From Sphingomicrobium sp. (GTDB lineage Bacteria > Pseudomonadota > Alphaproteobacteria > Sphingomonadales > Sphingomonadaceae), in the NCBI GenBank assembly GCA_030146725.1, contig JASLBJ010000153.1, forward strand, positions 1 through 8,597: a stretch of 8,597 nt of DNA. The letters are read 5' to 3'. The notes below the pieces were generated by a model. It saw only the letters and a list, made by a program, of their open reading frames with translations, searched no databases and was not told where the DNA came from. The translations under genes were made by a program, and so were the position numbers. This document shows, in pieces, positions 1 to 5,166 of the stretch (positions within the stretch are counted from its first letter, which is position 1; every line of letters begins with the position of its first letter).

Positions 1-129
1 GACGCGGTTACCACCAGCCAGTCCGAAGCCGACGAGAAGCGCGGGCGCGAGCTGCGCAAGGCGGACGAGCGGAGAGCGCGTGAGGAGCGCGAGGCGGCGA
101 AGAAGGCACGGCGGGCGGAAGGCCGCTAG
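1..129 (+). CDS. C-terminal end of an unidentified charged protein (5' truncated by window)
   Basis: Frame 1 is open from the first base to a TAG at 127-129, giving 42 residues with no start codon in the window. The visible tail is dominated by Lys, Arg, Glu and Ala (it ends AAKKARRAEGR) and looks like a basic, helical or disordered C-terminus. Third codon positions are almost all G or C, which supports real coding on this strand. The family cannot be named from this tail. Because pdeM lies two genes downstream, and pdeM commonly follows a ligase-associated helicase, a helicase C-terminus is one possibility. A small Lys/Ala/Glu-rich protein of the DUF6481 kind is another. Its stop lies 7 nt before the GTG start of the next gene, so the two are probably cotranscribed. 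Confidence 0.6.
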   Translation, partial: DAVTTSQSEADEKRGRELRKADERRAREEREAAKKARRAEGR

Positions 130-136
130 CGGCCCC

Positions 137-589
137 GTGCGTTATTTTCTCGATACCGAGTTCAACGGCTGGGGCGGGGCTTTGCTGAGCCTCGCGCTGG
201 TGCCCGACGACGGCGAGGAGTTCTATGTCGCGCTGACCTGTGCCGATCCGATCGTGCCGTGGGTCGAGCGCCATGTCGTGCCTTTTCTCCACCATGTGCC
301 GGAGGGGCTGCGCGGAACGGCGGTGGGCCGCCGCGAGGCCGCCGACCAGCTGTCGGCCTACCTGGCAGTCGATCCCGAGCCCGAGATCGTTGCCGACTGG
401 CCCGAGGATTTCGCGCAATTCTGCAACCTGCTGCTGATCGCCAACGGTGACATGGTCCACATGCCGCCGCTCGTAATGCGGCTGATGCGGCTGCCCGGCT
501 TCAGCCCGGCGCGGGCGAGCAGAGTGCCGCACAACGCGCTGCACGACGCGCGGGCGTTGCGGAACCATGTCGTGAGCCACCTCGAATAG
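137..589 (+). CDS. DEDDh 3'-5' exoribonuclease, Rv2179c-like
   Basis: This 150-residue protein is predicted to remove nucleotides from RNA 3' ends with two metal ions, in the cytoplasm. It carries the DEDDh signature: DTEF (D6, E8) in the first strand, D87 in ADWPED, and H132-x4-D137 in HNALHDARAL near the C-terminus. The compact single-domain size and the DTEF-NGWGG start fit the Rv2179c-like exoribonuclease family. I place the start at the GTG at 137 because it puts the DTEF strand at residue 6, as in relatives. The open frame extends back to a GTG at 80, but that would overlap the preceding gene and add only a low-complexity Arg-rich stretch. A GGAAGG at 117-122 is a rather distant ribosome site. 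The next gene, pdeM, follows closely. The natural substrate is unknown. Confidence 0.85.
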   Translation: MRYFLDTEFNGWGGALLSLALVPDDGEEFYVALTCADPIVPWVERHVVPFLHHVPEGLRGTAVGRREAADQLSAYLAVDPEPEIVADWPEDFAQFCNLLLIANGDMVHMPPLVMRLMRLPGFSPARASRVPHNALHDARALRNHVVSHLE

Positions 590-641
590 ATTGGCTGCAA
601 TAGAGTGCTTGGCATCGCCGGTGCTTCCGCTATCAGGGCCC

Positions 642-1304
642 ATGGTTCCCCTTCTGTTCGCCGGCGAAACATTCCTCGCCACCGCCGCCGGCGCCTTGTT
701 CTGGCCGGCGCGCGATGCGCTGCTCGTCGCCGACCTGCACCTCGAAAAGGCGAGCTGGTTCGCCAACGGCGGCCAGTTCCTGCCGCCCTACGATTCGCAG
801 GCGACGCTGTCCGCATTGGCGGGGGAGGTCGCGGCAACCGGAGCGAAGCGGCTGCTGTGCCTGGGCGACAGCTTCCACGACCGCTTCGGCTGCGACCGGC
901 TGCCGACAGCGGCCCGCGAGCTGCTCACCGGCCTGACCGCGCGCCTCGACTGGACGTGGATCGTCGGCAACCACGACGCGGGTTTCGCCGACCTTTGTGG
1001 CGGCCGGCTGGCCGAGGAGATCGAGGAGCGCGGGATCGTCCTGCGCCACGAGGCGAAGCCGGGCGAGGCGCGCGCCGAGATGTCGGGCCATTACCACCCC
1101 AAGCTCAGGCTGACCTTGCGCGGGCGCAACGTGTCGCGCCGCTGCTTCGTCGCTTCCGCGACCAAGCTGATCCTGCCCGCGTTCGGGTCGCTGACCGGCG
1201 GGCTTGATGCCGCCCATCCCGAAATCATGCGCAAGGTCGGCGGCGGGGCGGCGGCGCTGGTGCCGGTGTCGGACCGCCTGCTGCGGTTTCCGCTCGCCGC
1301 CTGA
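642..1304 (+). CDS. pdeM: PdeM, ligase-associated DNA damage response phosphoesterase/endonuclease
   Basis: This is a 220-residue calcineurin-like metallophosphoesterase of the PdeM family, whose genes typically sit with an ATP-dependent DNA ligase, an Lhr-type helicase and an exonuclease in a DNA-repair cluster. The dinuclear-metal motifs appear in order: DLHLEK (D31, H33), GDSFHD (D76, H79), GNHD (N110, H111, D112) and GHYHPK (H150, H152). The family phrase LFWP...LLVADLHLEK, followed by the LPPYDS segment, is clear. The ATG at 642 is chosen because it gives the usual MVPL.FAGE opening. In-frame TTG (591) and GTG (621) starts further upstream add non-conserved residues. No strong ribosome site is visible. 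It lies just downstream of the exoribonuclease gene and probably shares its transcript. The ligase and helicase partners are not in this window. Confidence 0.93.
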   Translation: MVPLLFAGETFLATAAGALFWPARDALLVADLHLEKASWFANGGQFLPPYDSQATLSALAGEVAATGAKRLLCLGDSFHDRFGCDRLPTAARELLTGLTARLDWTWIVGNHDAGFADLCGGRLAEEIEERGIVLRHEAKPGEARAEMSGHYHPKLRLTLRGRNVSRRCFVASATKLILPAFGSLTGGLDAAHPEIMRKVGGGAAALVPVSDRLLRFPLAA

Positions 1305-1322
1305 AATTTGTTCGTTCGAGAT

Positions 1323-1339
1323 GGCGGGCCGGTGCCGCC
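1323..1339. terminator. Weak hairpin between convergent genes
   Basis: GGCGG (1323-1327) and CCGCC (1335-1339) form a 5-bp GC stem around a 7-nt loop in the 48-bp gap between the pdeM stop and the stop of the opposing pabC remnant. There is no T-run on either side, so it is at best a weak or Rho-assisted terminator. In this GC-rich DNA such a short stem may also arise by chance. Confidence 0.25.
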
Positions 1340-1352
1340 TGACTGAACCAGC

Positions 1353-1598
1353 CTAGTCGAGCTGCCGGACCTCGATCGCCATGGCGCCGGTGGGCGACAG
1401 CAGCAGCCGCGCGGTCGACGCCCGCTTGCGGCCGAAGGTCGCGGCCTGGAGTTCGTTGCGGGCCGCGTGGCGGTCGAACTCGAAGCCCTGAGCCTGCGCC
1501 GCCTCCCACAATCGCAGCAGGTGGCGATCGAGGTCGAGGATGCCCTCCTCCGGGTCGAAGCGCATGGTTTCCTCGAGGTCCATCGGGCGATCGGTCAT
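1353..1598 (-). pseudogene. Truncated PabC-like (4-amino-4-deoxychorismate lyase) N-terminal fragment
   Basis: Read on the - strand from the ATG at 1598 to the TAG at 1355-1353, this gives 81 residues. They resemble the first part of a class IV aminotransferase/4-amino-4-deoxychorismate lyase domain as found in PabC or in PabB-PabC fusions: LEETMRFDPEEG, then DRHLLRL, FDRHAARNELQAATF, and RLLLSPTGAMAIEVR. A complete domain is about 200 residues or more and has its PLP-binding lysine and remaining fold after this point. None of that is present: after the stop the sequence runs into the end of pdeM, with no matching frame. The intact enzyme would release pyruvate from aminodeoxychorismate to make 4-aminobenzoate for folate; this piece cannot do so alone. 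The open frame continues upstream to 2726, but there it is antisense to the dipeptidase. It may be a decayed remnant, or less likely a small retained protein. Confidence 0.7.
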
Positions 1599-1643
1599 CA
1601 GCGCTTCATCGACTCCAACGCGGCGCTCGGCAAGCCCCGCTGA

Positions 1644-1672
1644 TTGCCCTCTTGCGGGACGGCCCCTAAACC
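1644..1672 (+). promoter_or_regulatory. Putative sigma-70 promoter of the dipeptidase gene
   Basis: TTGCCC (1644-1649) and TAAACC (1667-1672) are separated by 17 bp. Transcription would start around 1679-1680, at or next to the ATG at 1680. No Shine-Dalgarno sequence precedes that ATG (the bases are ACCCCTGGTC). This suggests a leaderless mRNA, which is a known mode of expression in alphaproteobacteria. The assignment rests on sequence resemblance only. Confidence 0.4.
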
Positions 1673-1679
1673 CCTGGTC

Positions 1680-2936
1680 ATGACCCGTATCCTGCTCGCC
1701 GCCGCGCTGCTGTTCCTCTCCGCAGCCGCACCTGCCCCCGCCCAGGCGATCGACGACCGCACCCGGGCACGGATCGATCGCATCCTCAAGCGAACGCCAC
1801 TGATCGACGGGCACAACGATCTGCCGTGGGAACTGCGCGAGAACCACGGCAACCGTATCGAGGGTCTGGCAAGCGGCGGCGAGGCGCTCGCCAGTCCGGT
1901 GATGACCGACATGGCCCGCCTTCGCGCCGGCCGCGTCGGCGGGCAGTTCTGGTCGGTCTATATCTCCGGCACGATCGTCGGCGACGAGGCGCTGCGGGTC
2001 ACGCTCGAGCAGATCGACACCGCGCGGCGGCTGATCGCCGCTTACCCGCGCGATCTCGAGCTCGCCACTTCTGCCGACGACATGGTCCGAATTCACCGCG
2101 CCGGCCGCATCGGGTCGCTGCTTGGGCTCGAAGGCGGGAGGCAGATCGCCGGGTCGCTGCCCGCGCTGCGCCAGTTTCATGCGCTCGGCGTCCGCTACAT
2201 GACACTCACCCACAACCAGACGACCGAATGGGCTGACGCCGCCACCGACGAGCCGAAGCACGGCGGGATTGCGCCGTTCGGGGCGACGGTGATCGGCGAG
2301 ATGAATCGCATCGGGATGCTCGTCGATTTGAGCCACGTCTCGCCCGAGGCAATGACCGACGCGATTGGATTGAGCCGGGCGCCGGTGATCTTCTCCCACT
2401 CCAACGCCCTCGCGCTCAACCCGCACCCGCGCAACGTGCCCGACGCGGTGCTGCGGCTGCTGCCCGCCAATGGCGGCGTGGTGATGGTCAATTTCTATCC
2501 GGTGTTCCTGTCCGCCGAGGCGCGCGAGTGGGCGGTCCGTCGGATGTCGGAGGAGACGCGGCTCAAGGCTTATTCTCCGTCCAGCGCCGCCGGCGTGACC
2601 GACGGGCTCAAGCGGTGGGAAGCCGCCAATCCGCGCCCGCCGGTGCCGATCGGGGTCGTCGCCGATCACATCGAGCATATCGCGCGCACCGCCGGATACG
2701 ACCATGTCGGGCTCGGCGGCGATCACGACGGCGTGCCCTACACCGCCGTCGGGCTGGAGAGCGTAGCCGGCTACCCGTTGCTGTTCGCGGAGCTGATCCG
2801 CCGCGGCTGGAGCGACGCCAATCTCGCCAAGCTGGCCGGCGGCAACATCCTGCGCGCGCTCCGGCGGGCGGAAGCCGTGTCGCGTTCGATGGCCGCGCAG
2901 CCGGCCTCGCTTGAGACGCTAAAGGCCGGAAGATGA
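1680..2936 (+). CDS. Secreted M19-family membrane dipeptidase
   Basis: This 418-residue zinc dipeptidase of the renal dipeptidase family (peptidase M19) hydrolyses dipeptides. A signal peptide covers residues 1-23: MTR, a Leu/Ala-rich core, then APAPAQA with a likely cleavage after AQA. This points to the periplasm or cell surface. The metal and active-site residues are in place: H45-x-D47 (LIDGHNDLPW), bridging E151 (LLGLEGG), H219 (DLSHV), H240 (FSHSNA) and D348 (GLGGDHDGVP). The C-terminal YPLLFAELIRRGWS...KLAGGNILR segment is typical of the family. Length is normal. The ATG at 1680 is preferred over a TTG at 1644 because the signal peptide begins there and 1644 lies in the apparent promoter. 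The stop overlaps the start of the next gene (ATGA), so the two are translationally coupled. The physiological dipeptide is not indicated. Confidence 0.93.
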   Translation: MTRILLAAALLFLSAAAPAPAQAIDDRTRARIDRILKRTPLIDGHNDLPWELRENHGNRIEGLASGGEALASPVMTDMARLRAGRVGGQFWSVYISGTIVGDEALRVTLEQIDTARRLIAAYPRDLELATSADDMVRIHRAGRIGSLLGLEGGRQIAGSLPALRQFHALGVRYMTLTHNQTTEWADAATDEPKHGGIAPFGATVIGEMNRIGMLVDLSHVSPEAMTDAIGLSRAPVIFSHSNALALNPHPRNVPDAVLRLLPANGGVVMVNFYPVFLSAEAREWAVRRMSEETRLKAYSPSSAAGVTDGLKRWEAANPRPPVPIGVVADHIEHIARTAGYDHVGLGGDHDGVPYTAVGLESVAGYPLLFAELIRRGWSDANLAKLAGGNILRALRRAEAVSRSMAAQPASLETLKAGR

Positions 2937-3595
2937 GCAACCCGCCGCTCCGCGCCGCGATCATCCCGGTGACGCCGCTGCAGCAGAATTGCACGCTCGT
3001 CTGGTGCACCGCGACGATGCGCGGCGCCTTCGTCGATCCCGGTGGCGACCTGCCGCGGCTCAAGGCAGCGGCAGCGCAGGCGGGGGTCACGATCGAGAAG
3101 ATCCTGCTGACCCACGGCCATATCGACCATTGCGGATCGGCCGGGATCCTGGCCGGGGAGCTGGGCGTCGAGATCGAGGGGCCGCATGAGGCCGATCGCT
3201 TCTGGATCGCACAGCTGGAGCAGGACGGTGCCCGTTACGGCATCGCCGGGGTGCCGTTCGAGCCTGCCCGGTGGCTCGAGGACGGCGATACGGTGACCGT
3301 TGGCGAGCTGACCTTCGACGTCGCGCATACGCCCGGTCACACGCCGGGCCACATCGTCTTCCACCATCCCGGATCGAAGCTGGCACTGGTCGGCGACGTG
3401 TTGTTCCAGGGTTCGATCGGCCGCTGGGACTTCCCGCAAGGCGACCATGCAGCGCTGGTGCGATCGATCACGGGCAAGCTGTGGCCGATGGGCGGCGATA
3501 CCGCATTCATCCCCGGCCACGGCCCGATGTCGACCTTCGCCCATGAGCGGGCAACCAATCCGCTGGTCGGGGATCGGGCACTCGCCGCGGCGTAG
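2933..3595 (+). CDS. Metallo-beta-lactamase-fold hydrolase, YcbL/glyoxalase II-like
   Basis: This 220-residue cytoplasmic hydrolase has no signal peptide. Its metal-binding motifs run in order: THGHIDH (H61, H63, D65, H66), HTPGHTPGH (H136), VGDVLF (D155) and PGHGP (H196). The opening PVTPLQQNCTLVW, the LFQGSIGRWDFPQGD segment and the compact size match the YcbL/glyoxalase-II-like group of thioester hydrolases rather than true beta-lactamases. It lacks the extra C-terminal helical domain of classical glyoxalase II. Substrates of this group are probably small thioesters such as lactoylglutathione, but the sequence does not show which. The ATG sits inside the stop of the dipeptidase gene (ATGA), so it is the second gene of a two-gene operon and needs no ribosome site of its own. 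Confidence 0.9.
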   Translation: MSNPPLRAAIIPVTPLQQNCTLVWCTATMRGAFVDPGGDLPRLKAAAAQAGVTIEKILLTHGHIDHCGSAGILAGELGVEIEGPHEADRFWIAQLEQDGARYGIAGVPFEPARWLEDGDTVTVGELTFDVAHTPGHTPGHIVFHHPGSKLALVGDVLFQGSIGRWDFPQGDHAALVRSITGKLWPMGGDTAFIPGHGPMSTFAHERATNPLVGDRALAAA

Positions 3596-3607
3596 GGCTT
3601 GCCGCGG
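3584..3607. terminator. GC-rich hairpin over the stop codon of the MBL-fold gene
   Basis: CCGCGGC (3585-3591) pairs perfectly with GCCGCGG (3601-3607) around a 9-nt loop that contains the TAG stop of the upstream gene. The 7-bp all-GC stem lies in the convergent gap with the DUF6894 gene, where transcripts from both sides should end. No T-run follows on either strand, so it is not a canonical intrinsic terminator. It could act as a 3'-end stabiliser or a Rho-assisted stop. Confidence 0.4.
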
Positions 3608-3626
3608 GTGCCAGGCGGAAATGCTG

Positions 3627-3866
3627 TTAGCCCTCGATCTTCAGAACGTCCCTCAGATACACCGTGGCGACCGTAGCGTGGCGGTCGTCTTCGATCTCGA
3701 TCCGCCCGCCAAGGCCGATGCAACCTGTCCGCGTCATTGTCTCGGCGGCCATGCCCAGTAGCGCCTTGCCCGCGTAGATTCGGGCTGCATCGAGGCCAGG
3801 CAGCTCTGCACCTTCGGCGTCCGGGCAATCGAGTTCATCGATGACGTGGAAGAAAAATCGGGACAA
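3627..3866 (-). CDS. DUF6894 family small protein
   Basis: This is a 79-residue protein of unknown function. It opens MSRFFFHVIDE, followed by DAEGAELPGLDAAR, and ends IEIEDDRHATVATVYLRDVLKIEG, which is the layout of the DUF6894 family (a R-Y/F-FFH strand, D-x-EG-x-ELP-x-L-xx-A, and a C-terminal V-xx-V-x-F/Y-x-D strand). I choose the TTG at 3866-3864: it gives the usual short N-terminus and has AGGTG (3877-3873) 6 nt upstream. The longer frame would start at a GTG at 3875 that is itself part of that ribosome site. The gene lies 59 nt downstream of the Crp/Fnr-type regulator on the same strand and is probably cotranscribed with it. No catalytic motif, signal peptide or membrane segment is visible. 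Confidence 0.78.
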   Translation of the reverse strand: MSRFFFHVIDELDCPDAEGAELPGLDAARIYAGKALLGMAAETMTRTGCIGLGGRIEIEDDRHATVATVYLRDVLKIEG

Positions 3867-3925
3867 AGTGCGCACCTGGGATCGACGGCTTCAAGGCATT
3901 GCGGGATATGTCACCCTCGGCCCGC

Positions 3926-4705
3926 TCAAGCCGCGTGGTGAAGGTACAGTTCCGTGAACTCGCCCGCCTCCTTCAGTGCCGGCCAATCGAGCACCGTCAG
4001 CGATCGGGCAGCAAGACTGATAAGGCCTTCCTGGCGAAGCGCCTGGAGCGTCCGGTTGGTGTGCACGGGAGTCAGGCCGGTCGCGTCCGCCAAGTGCTCC
4101 TGGGTCAGCGGGAACTCGCAGGTCAGGTGTCCCGTGCTCGCCGATGCCTGGAGTCGCAACGACAGCTCGCACAGGAGGTGAGCGATCCTGGTGCGGGCAT
4201 CCCTGCGCCCGACGTTCACGACCCACTCGCGGAACACCGAGGAGTCGACGAGGGTGTCGAGCCACATCGCCCGTCCGAGCGCCGGGCGGCTCGTCGTCAG
4301 CTCCGCCAACGCGCCCACGGGTATCATGGCGAACTCGGCTTCGGTGAGCGCCTGGACGTTATGATCCGACTGGCCCAGCATGCAGTTCTGCAGGTCGACG
4401 AATTCGCCGGGGATGTGGAACGAGATGATCTGGCGGGCACCGCGCTGGGTGATCTTCTGGCGAAAGGCAAAACCACGCAGCAGCAGCCCGCATTCTTTCG
4501 CAGGCTCACCCTCACGCACGATATACTCGTCGCGGCGGAACGTTCGCGGCGTGAACGGCAAGGCGGAGAATGCTTCCCGATCGGCGCCGGTCAGCTGGCT
4601 CCGCCGTTCCCAACGGCGGAAAAGTAGCGCGCGAGCGTCTGGGTCAATCACTGGAAGGCTCGAATTGTGGGCTGAGGCGCCTTGCTCGCCCAGGTTAATC
4701 AGCAT
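3926..4705 (-). CDS. Crp/Fnr family transcriptional regulator
   Basis: This 259-residue DNA-binding regulator has a cNMP-type beta-roll domain at about residues 40-140 (FRRDEYIVREGEPAKECGLLLRG, then FHIPGEFVDLQNCML), a dimer helix at about 145-190 (REWVVNVGRRDARTRIAHLLCEL), and a Crp-type winged helix-turn-helix at about 198-240 (FPLTQEHLADATGLTPVHTNRTLQAL). It lacks the N-terminal cysteine cluster of Fnr, so direct iron-sulfur oxygen sensing is unlikely. The recognition helix reads PVHTNR where Fnr has VETISR, so the target site is probably not the Fnr box. The ATG at 4705-4703 has AGGTG (4716-4712) 6 nt upstream. A GTG at 4714-4712 in the same frame lies within that ribosome site and is rejected. 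The signal and targets are unknown. The gene is transcribed divergently from rpmF and is followed by the DUF6894 gene. Confidence 0.9.
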   Translation of the reverse strand: MLINLGEQGASAHNSSLPVIDPDARALLFRRWERRSQLTGADREAFSALPFTPRTFRRDEYIVREGEPAKECGLLLRGFAFRQKITQRGARQIISFHIPGEFVDLQNCMLGQSDHNVQALTEAEFAMIPVGALAELTTSRPALGRAMWLDTLVDSSVFREWVVNVGRRDARTRIAHLLCELSLRLQASASTGHLTCEFPLTQEHLADATGLTPVHTNRTLQALRQEGLISLAARSLTVLDWPALKEAGEFTELYLHHAA

Positions 4706-4752
4706 GTCACTCACCTGCGTTAGTAGTGCCGCGAATAATTCCCTACCTCGCG

Positions 4753-4785
4753 ATTATCTGGCTTCGTGCCGCCGAAGGTCGGCAA
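4753..4785 (-). promoter_or_regulatory. Possible promoter/operator of the Crp/Fnr gene
   Basis: On the - strand GATAAT (4758-4753) is a good -10 and would give a leader of about 40 nt to the ATG at 4705. The nearest -35-like hexamer, TTGCCG (4785-4780), is 21 bp away, which is too long for normal sigma-70 use. An inverted repeat, CTTCG-6 nt-CGAAG (4762-4777), sits in this long spacer and could be an operator. The evidence is sequence pattern only. Confidence 0.25.
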
Positions 4786-4829
4786 AGCGACCCGGCGCTC
4801 CGTCGAACCACGCCTTGGCCTTCAAACGC

Positions 4830-4857
4830 TTGCGCTGGCACGCGGTTTCGCTATAGG
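4830..4857 (+). promoter_or_regulatory. Putative promoter of the rpmF-plsX-fabH unit
   Basis: TTGCGC (4830-4835) and TATAGG (4852-4857) are spaced 16 bp apart, giving a predicted start near 4864 and a leader of about 95 nt before rpmF. A second -35-like element, TTGACC, lies at 4906-4911, but 17 bp downstream of it there is only CTTTTT, a poor -10. The first pair is the better candidate. Confidence 0.4.
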
Positions 4858-4887
4858 AGCCGCGGTTCGCGACGATCCGGCCGCCGC

Positions 4888-4935
4888 CGCAGGTTTCCCC
4901 TGCGCTTGACCTGGCGAGGATCGGCGCGCTTTTTT
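4888..4935 (+). other. Structured leader region of rpmF (hairpin and T6 tract)
   Basis: CGCAGG (4888-4893) and CCTGCG (4899-4904) form a perfect 6-bp stem with a 5-nt loop, and a run of six T follows later at 4930-4935, 14 nt before the ribosome site. The T-run is not immediately preceded by a strong stem (only GCGC at 4902-4905 could pair with GCGC at 4926-4929), so it is not a clear attenuator. It is recorded as a possible RNA structure ahead of a ribosomal-protein gene. Confidence 0.25.
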
Positions 4936-4958
4936 GTTGCTTTCATACAGGTGCCGCA

Positions 4959-5138
4959 ATGGCTGTTCCCAAAAGAAAAACTTCGCCTTCGAAGCGCAAT
5001 ATGCGCCGCAGCCATCATGCGCTGACCGCCAAGCCCTTCCAGGAGTGCGCGAACTGCGGCGAGCTCAAGCTGCCGCACAATCTGTGCACTGCCTGCGGCC
5101 ATTATAACGGCCGCGAGATCGTCTCGACCGAAGCCTGA
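4959..5138 (+). CDS. rpmF: 50S ribosomal protein L32
   Basis: This 59-residue protein of the large ribosomal subunit begins [20 protein letters not shown], the hallmark of bL32. A zinc-ribbon with four cysteines follows: C30-x2-C33 (CANC) and C43-x2-C46 (CTAC), so this is the zinc-binding form. The end [13 protein letters not shown] is also typical. The ATG at 4959 has AGGTG (4949-4953) 5 nt upstream. Length is normal for the family. It is the first gene of the conserved rpmF-plsX-fabH order, which ties ribosome production to membrane lipid synthesis, and plsX starts 28 nt after its stop. A promoter candidate lies at 4830-4857. Confidence 0.97.
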   Translation: MAVPKRKTSPSKRNMRRSHHALTAKPFQECANCGELKLPHNLCTACGHYNGREIVSTEA

Positions 5139-5166
5139 CTGCGGCTGCGGCCGGAGCGCCTGAGCA

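Noticed and set aside
8..766. 252-codon - strand frame at the left end
   Set aside because: It overlaps the exoribonuclease and pdeM motifs on the + strand and encodes no recognisable domain, only His/Arg/Pro-rich sequence.
1599..2726. Very long - strand open frame (457 codons) continuing upstream from the pabC fragment
   Set aside because: It is antisense to the M19 dipeptidase, whose metal ligands and signal peptide are unmistakable. Only the last 81 codons of the frame show family resemblance. High GC content makes such antisense frames common.
3901..3925. GCGGG...CCCGC inverted repeat as terminator between the Crp/Fnr and DUF6894 genes
   Set aside because: The stem is only 5 bp with a 15-nt loop and no T-run, which is expected by chance at this GC content. 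The two genes more likely share a transcript.
3899..4627. Long + strand open frame opposite the Crp/Fnr gene
   Set aside because: Its translation is Arg/Gln-rich with no recognisable motif, while the - strand carries a full cNMP domain and HTH. It is a shadow frame.
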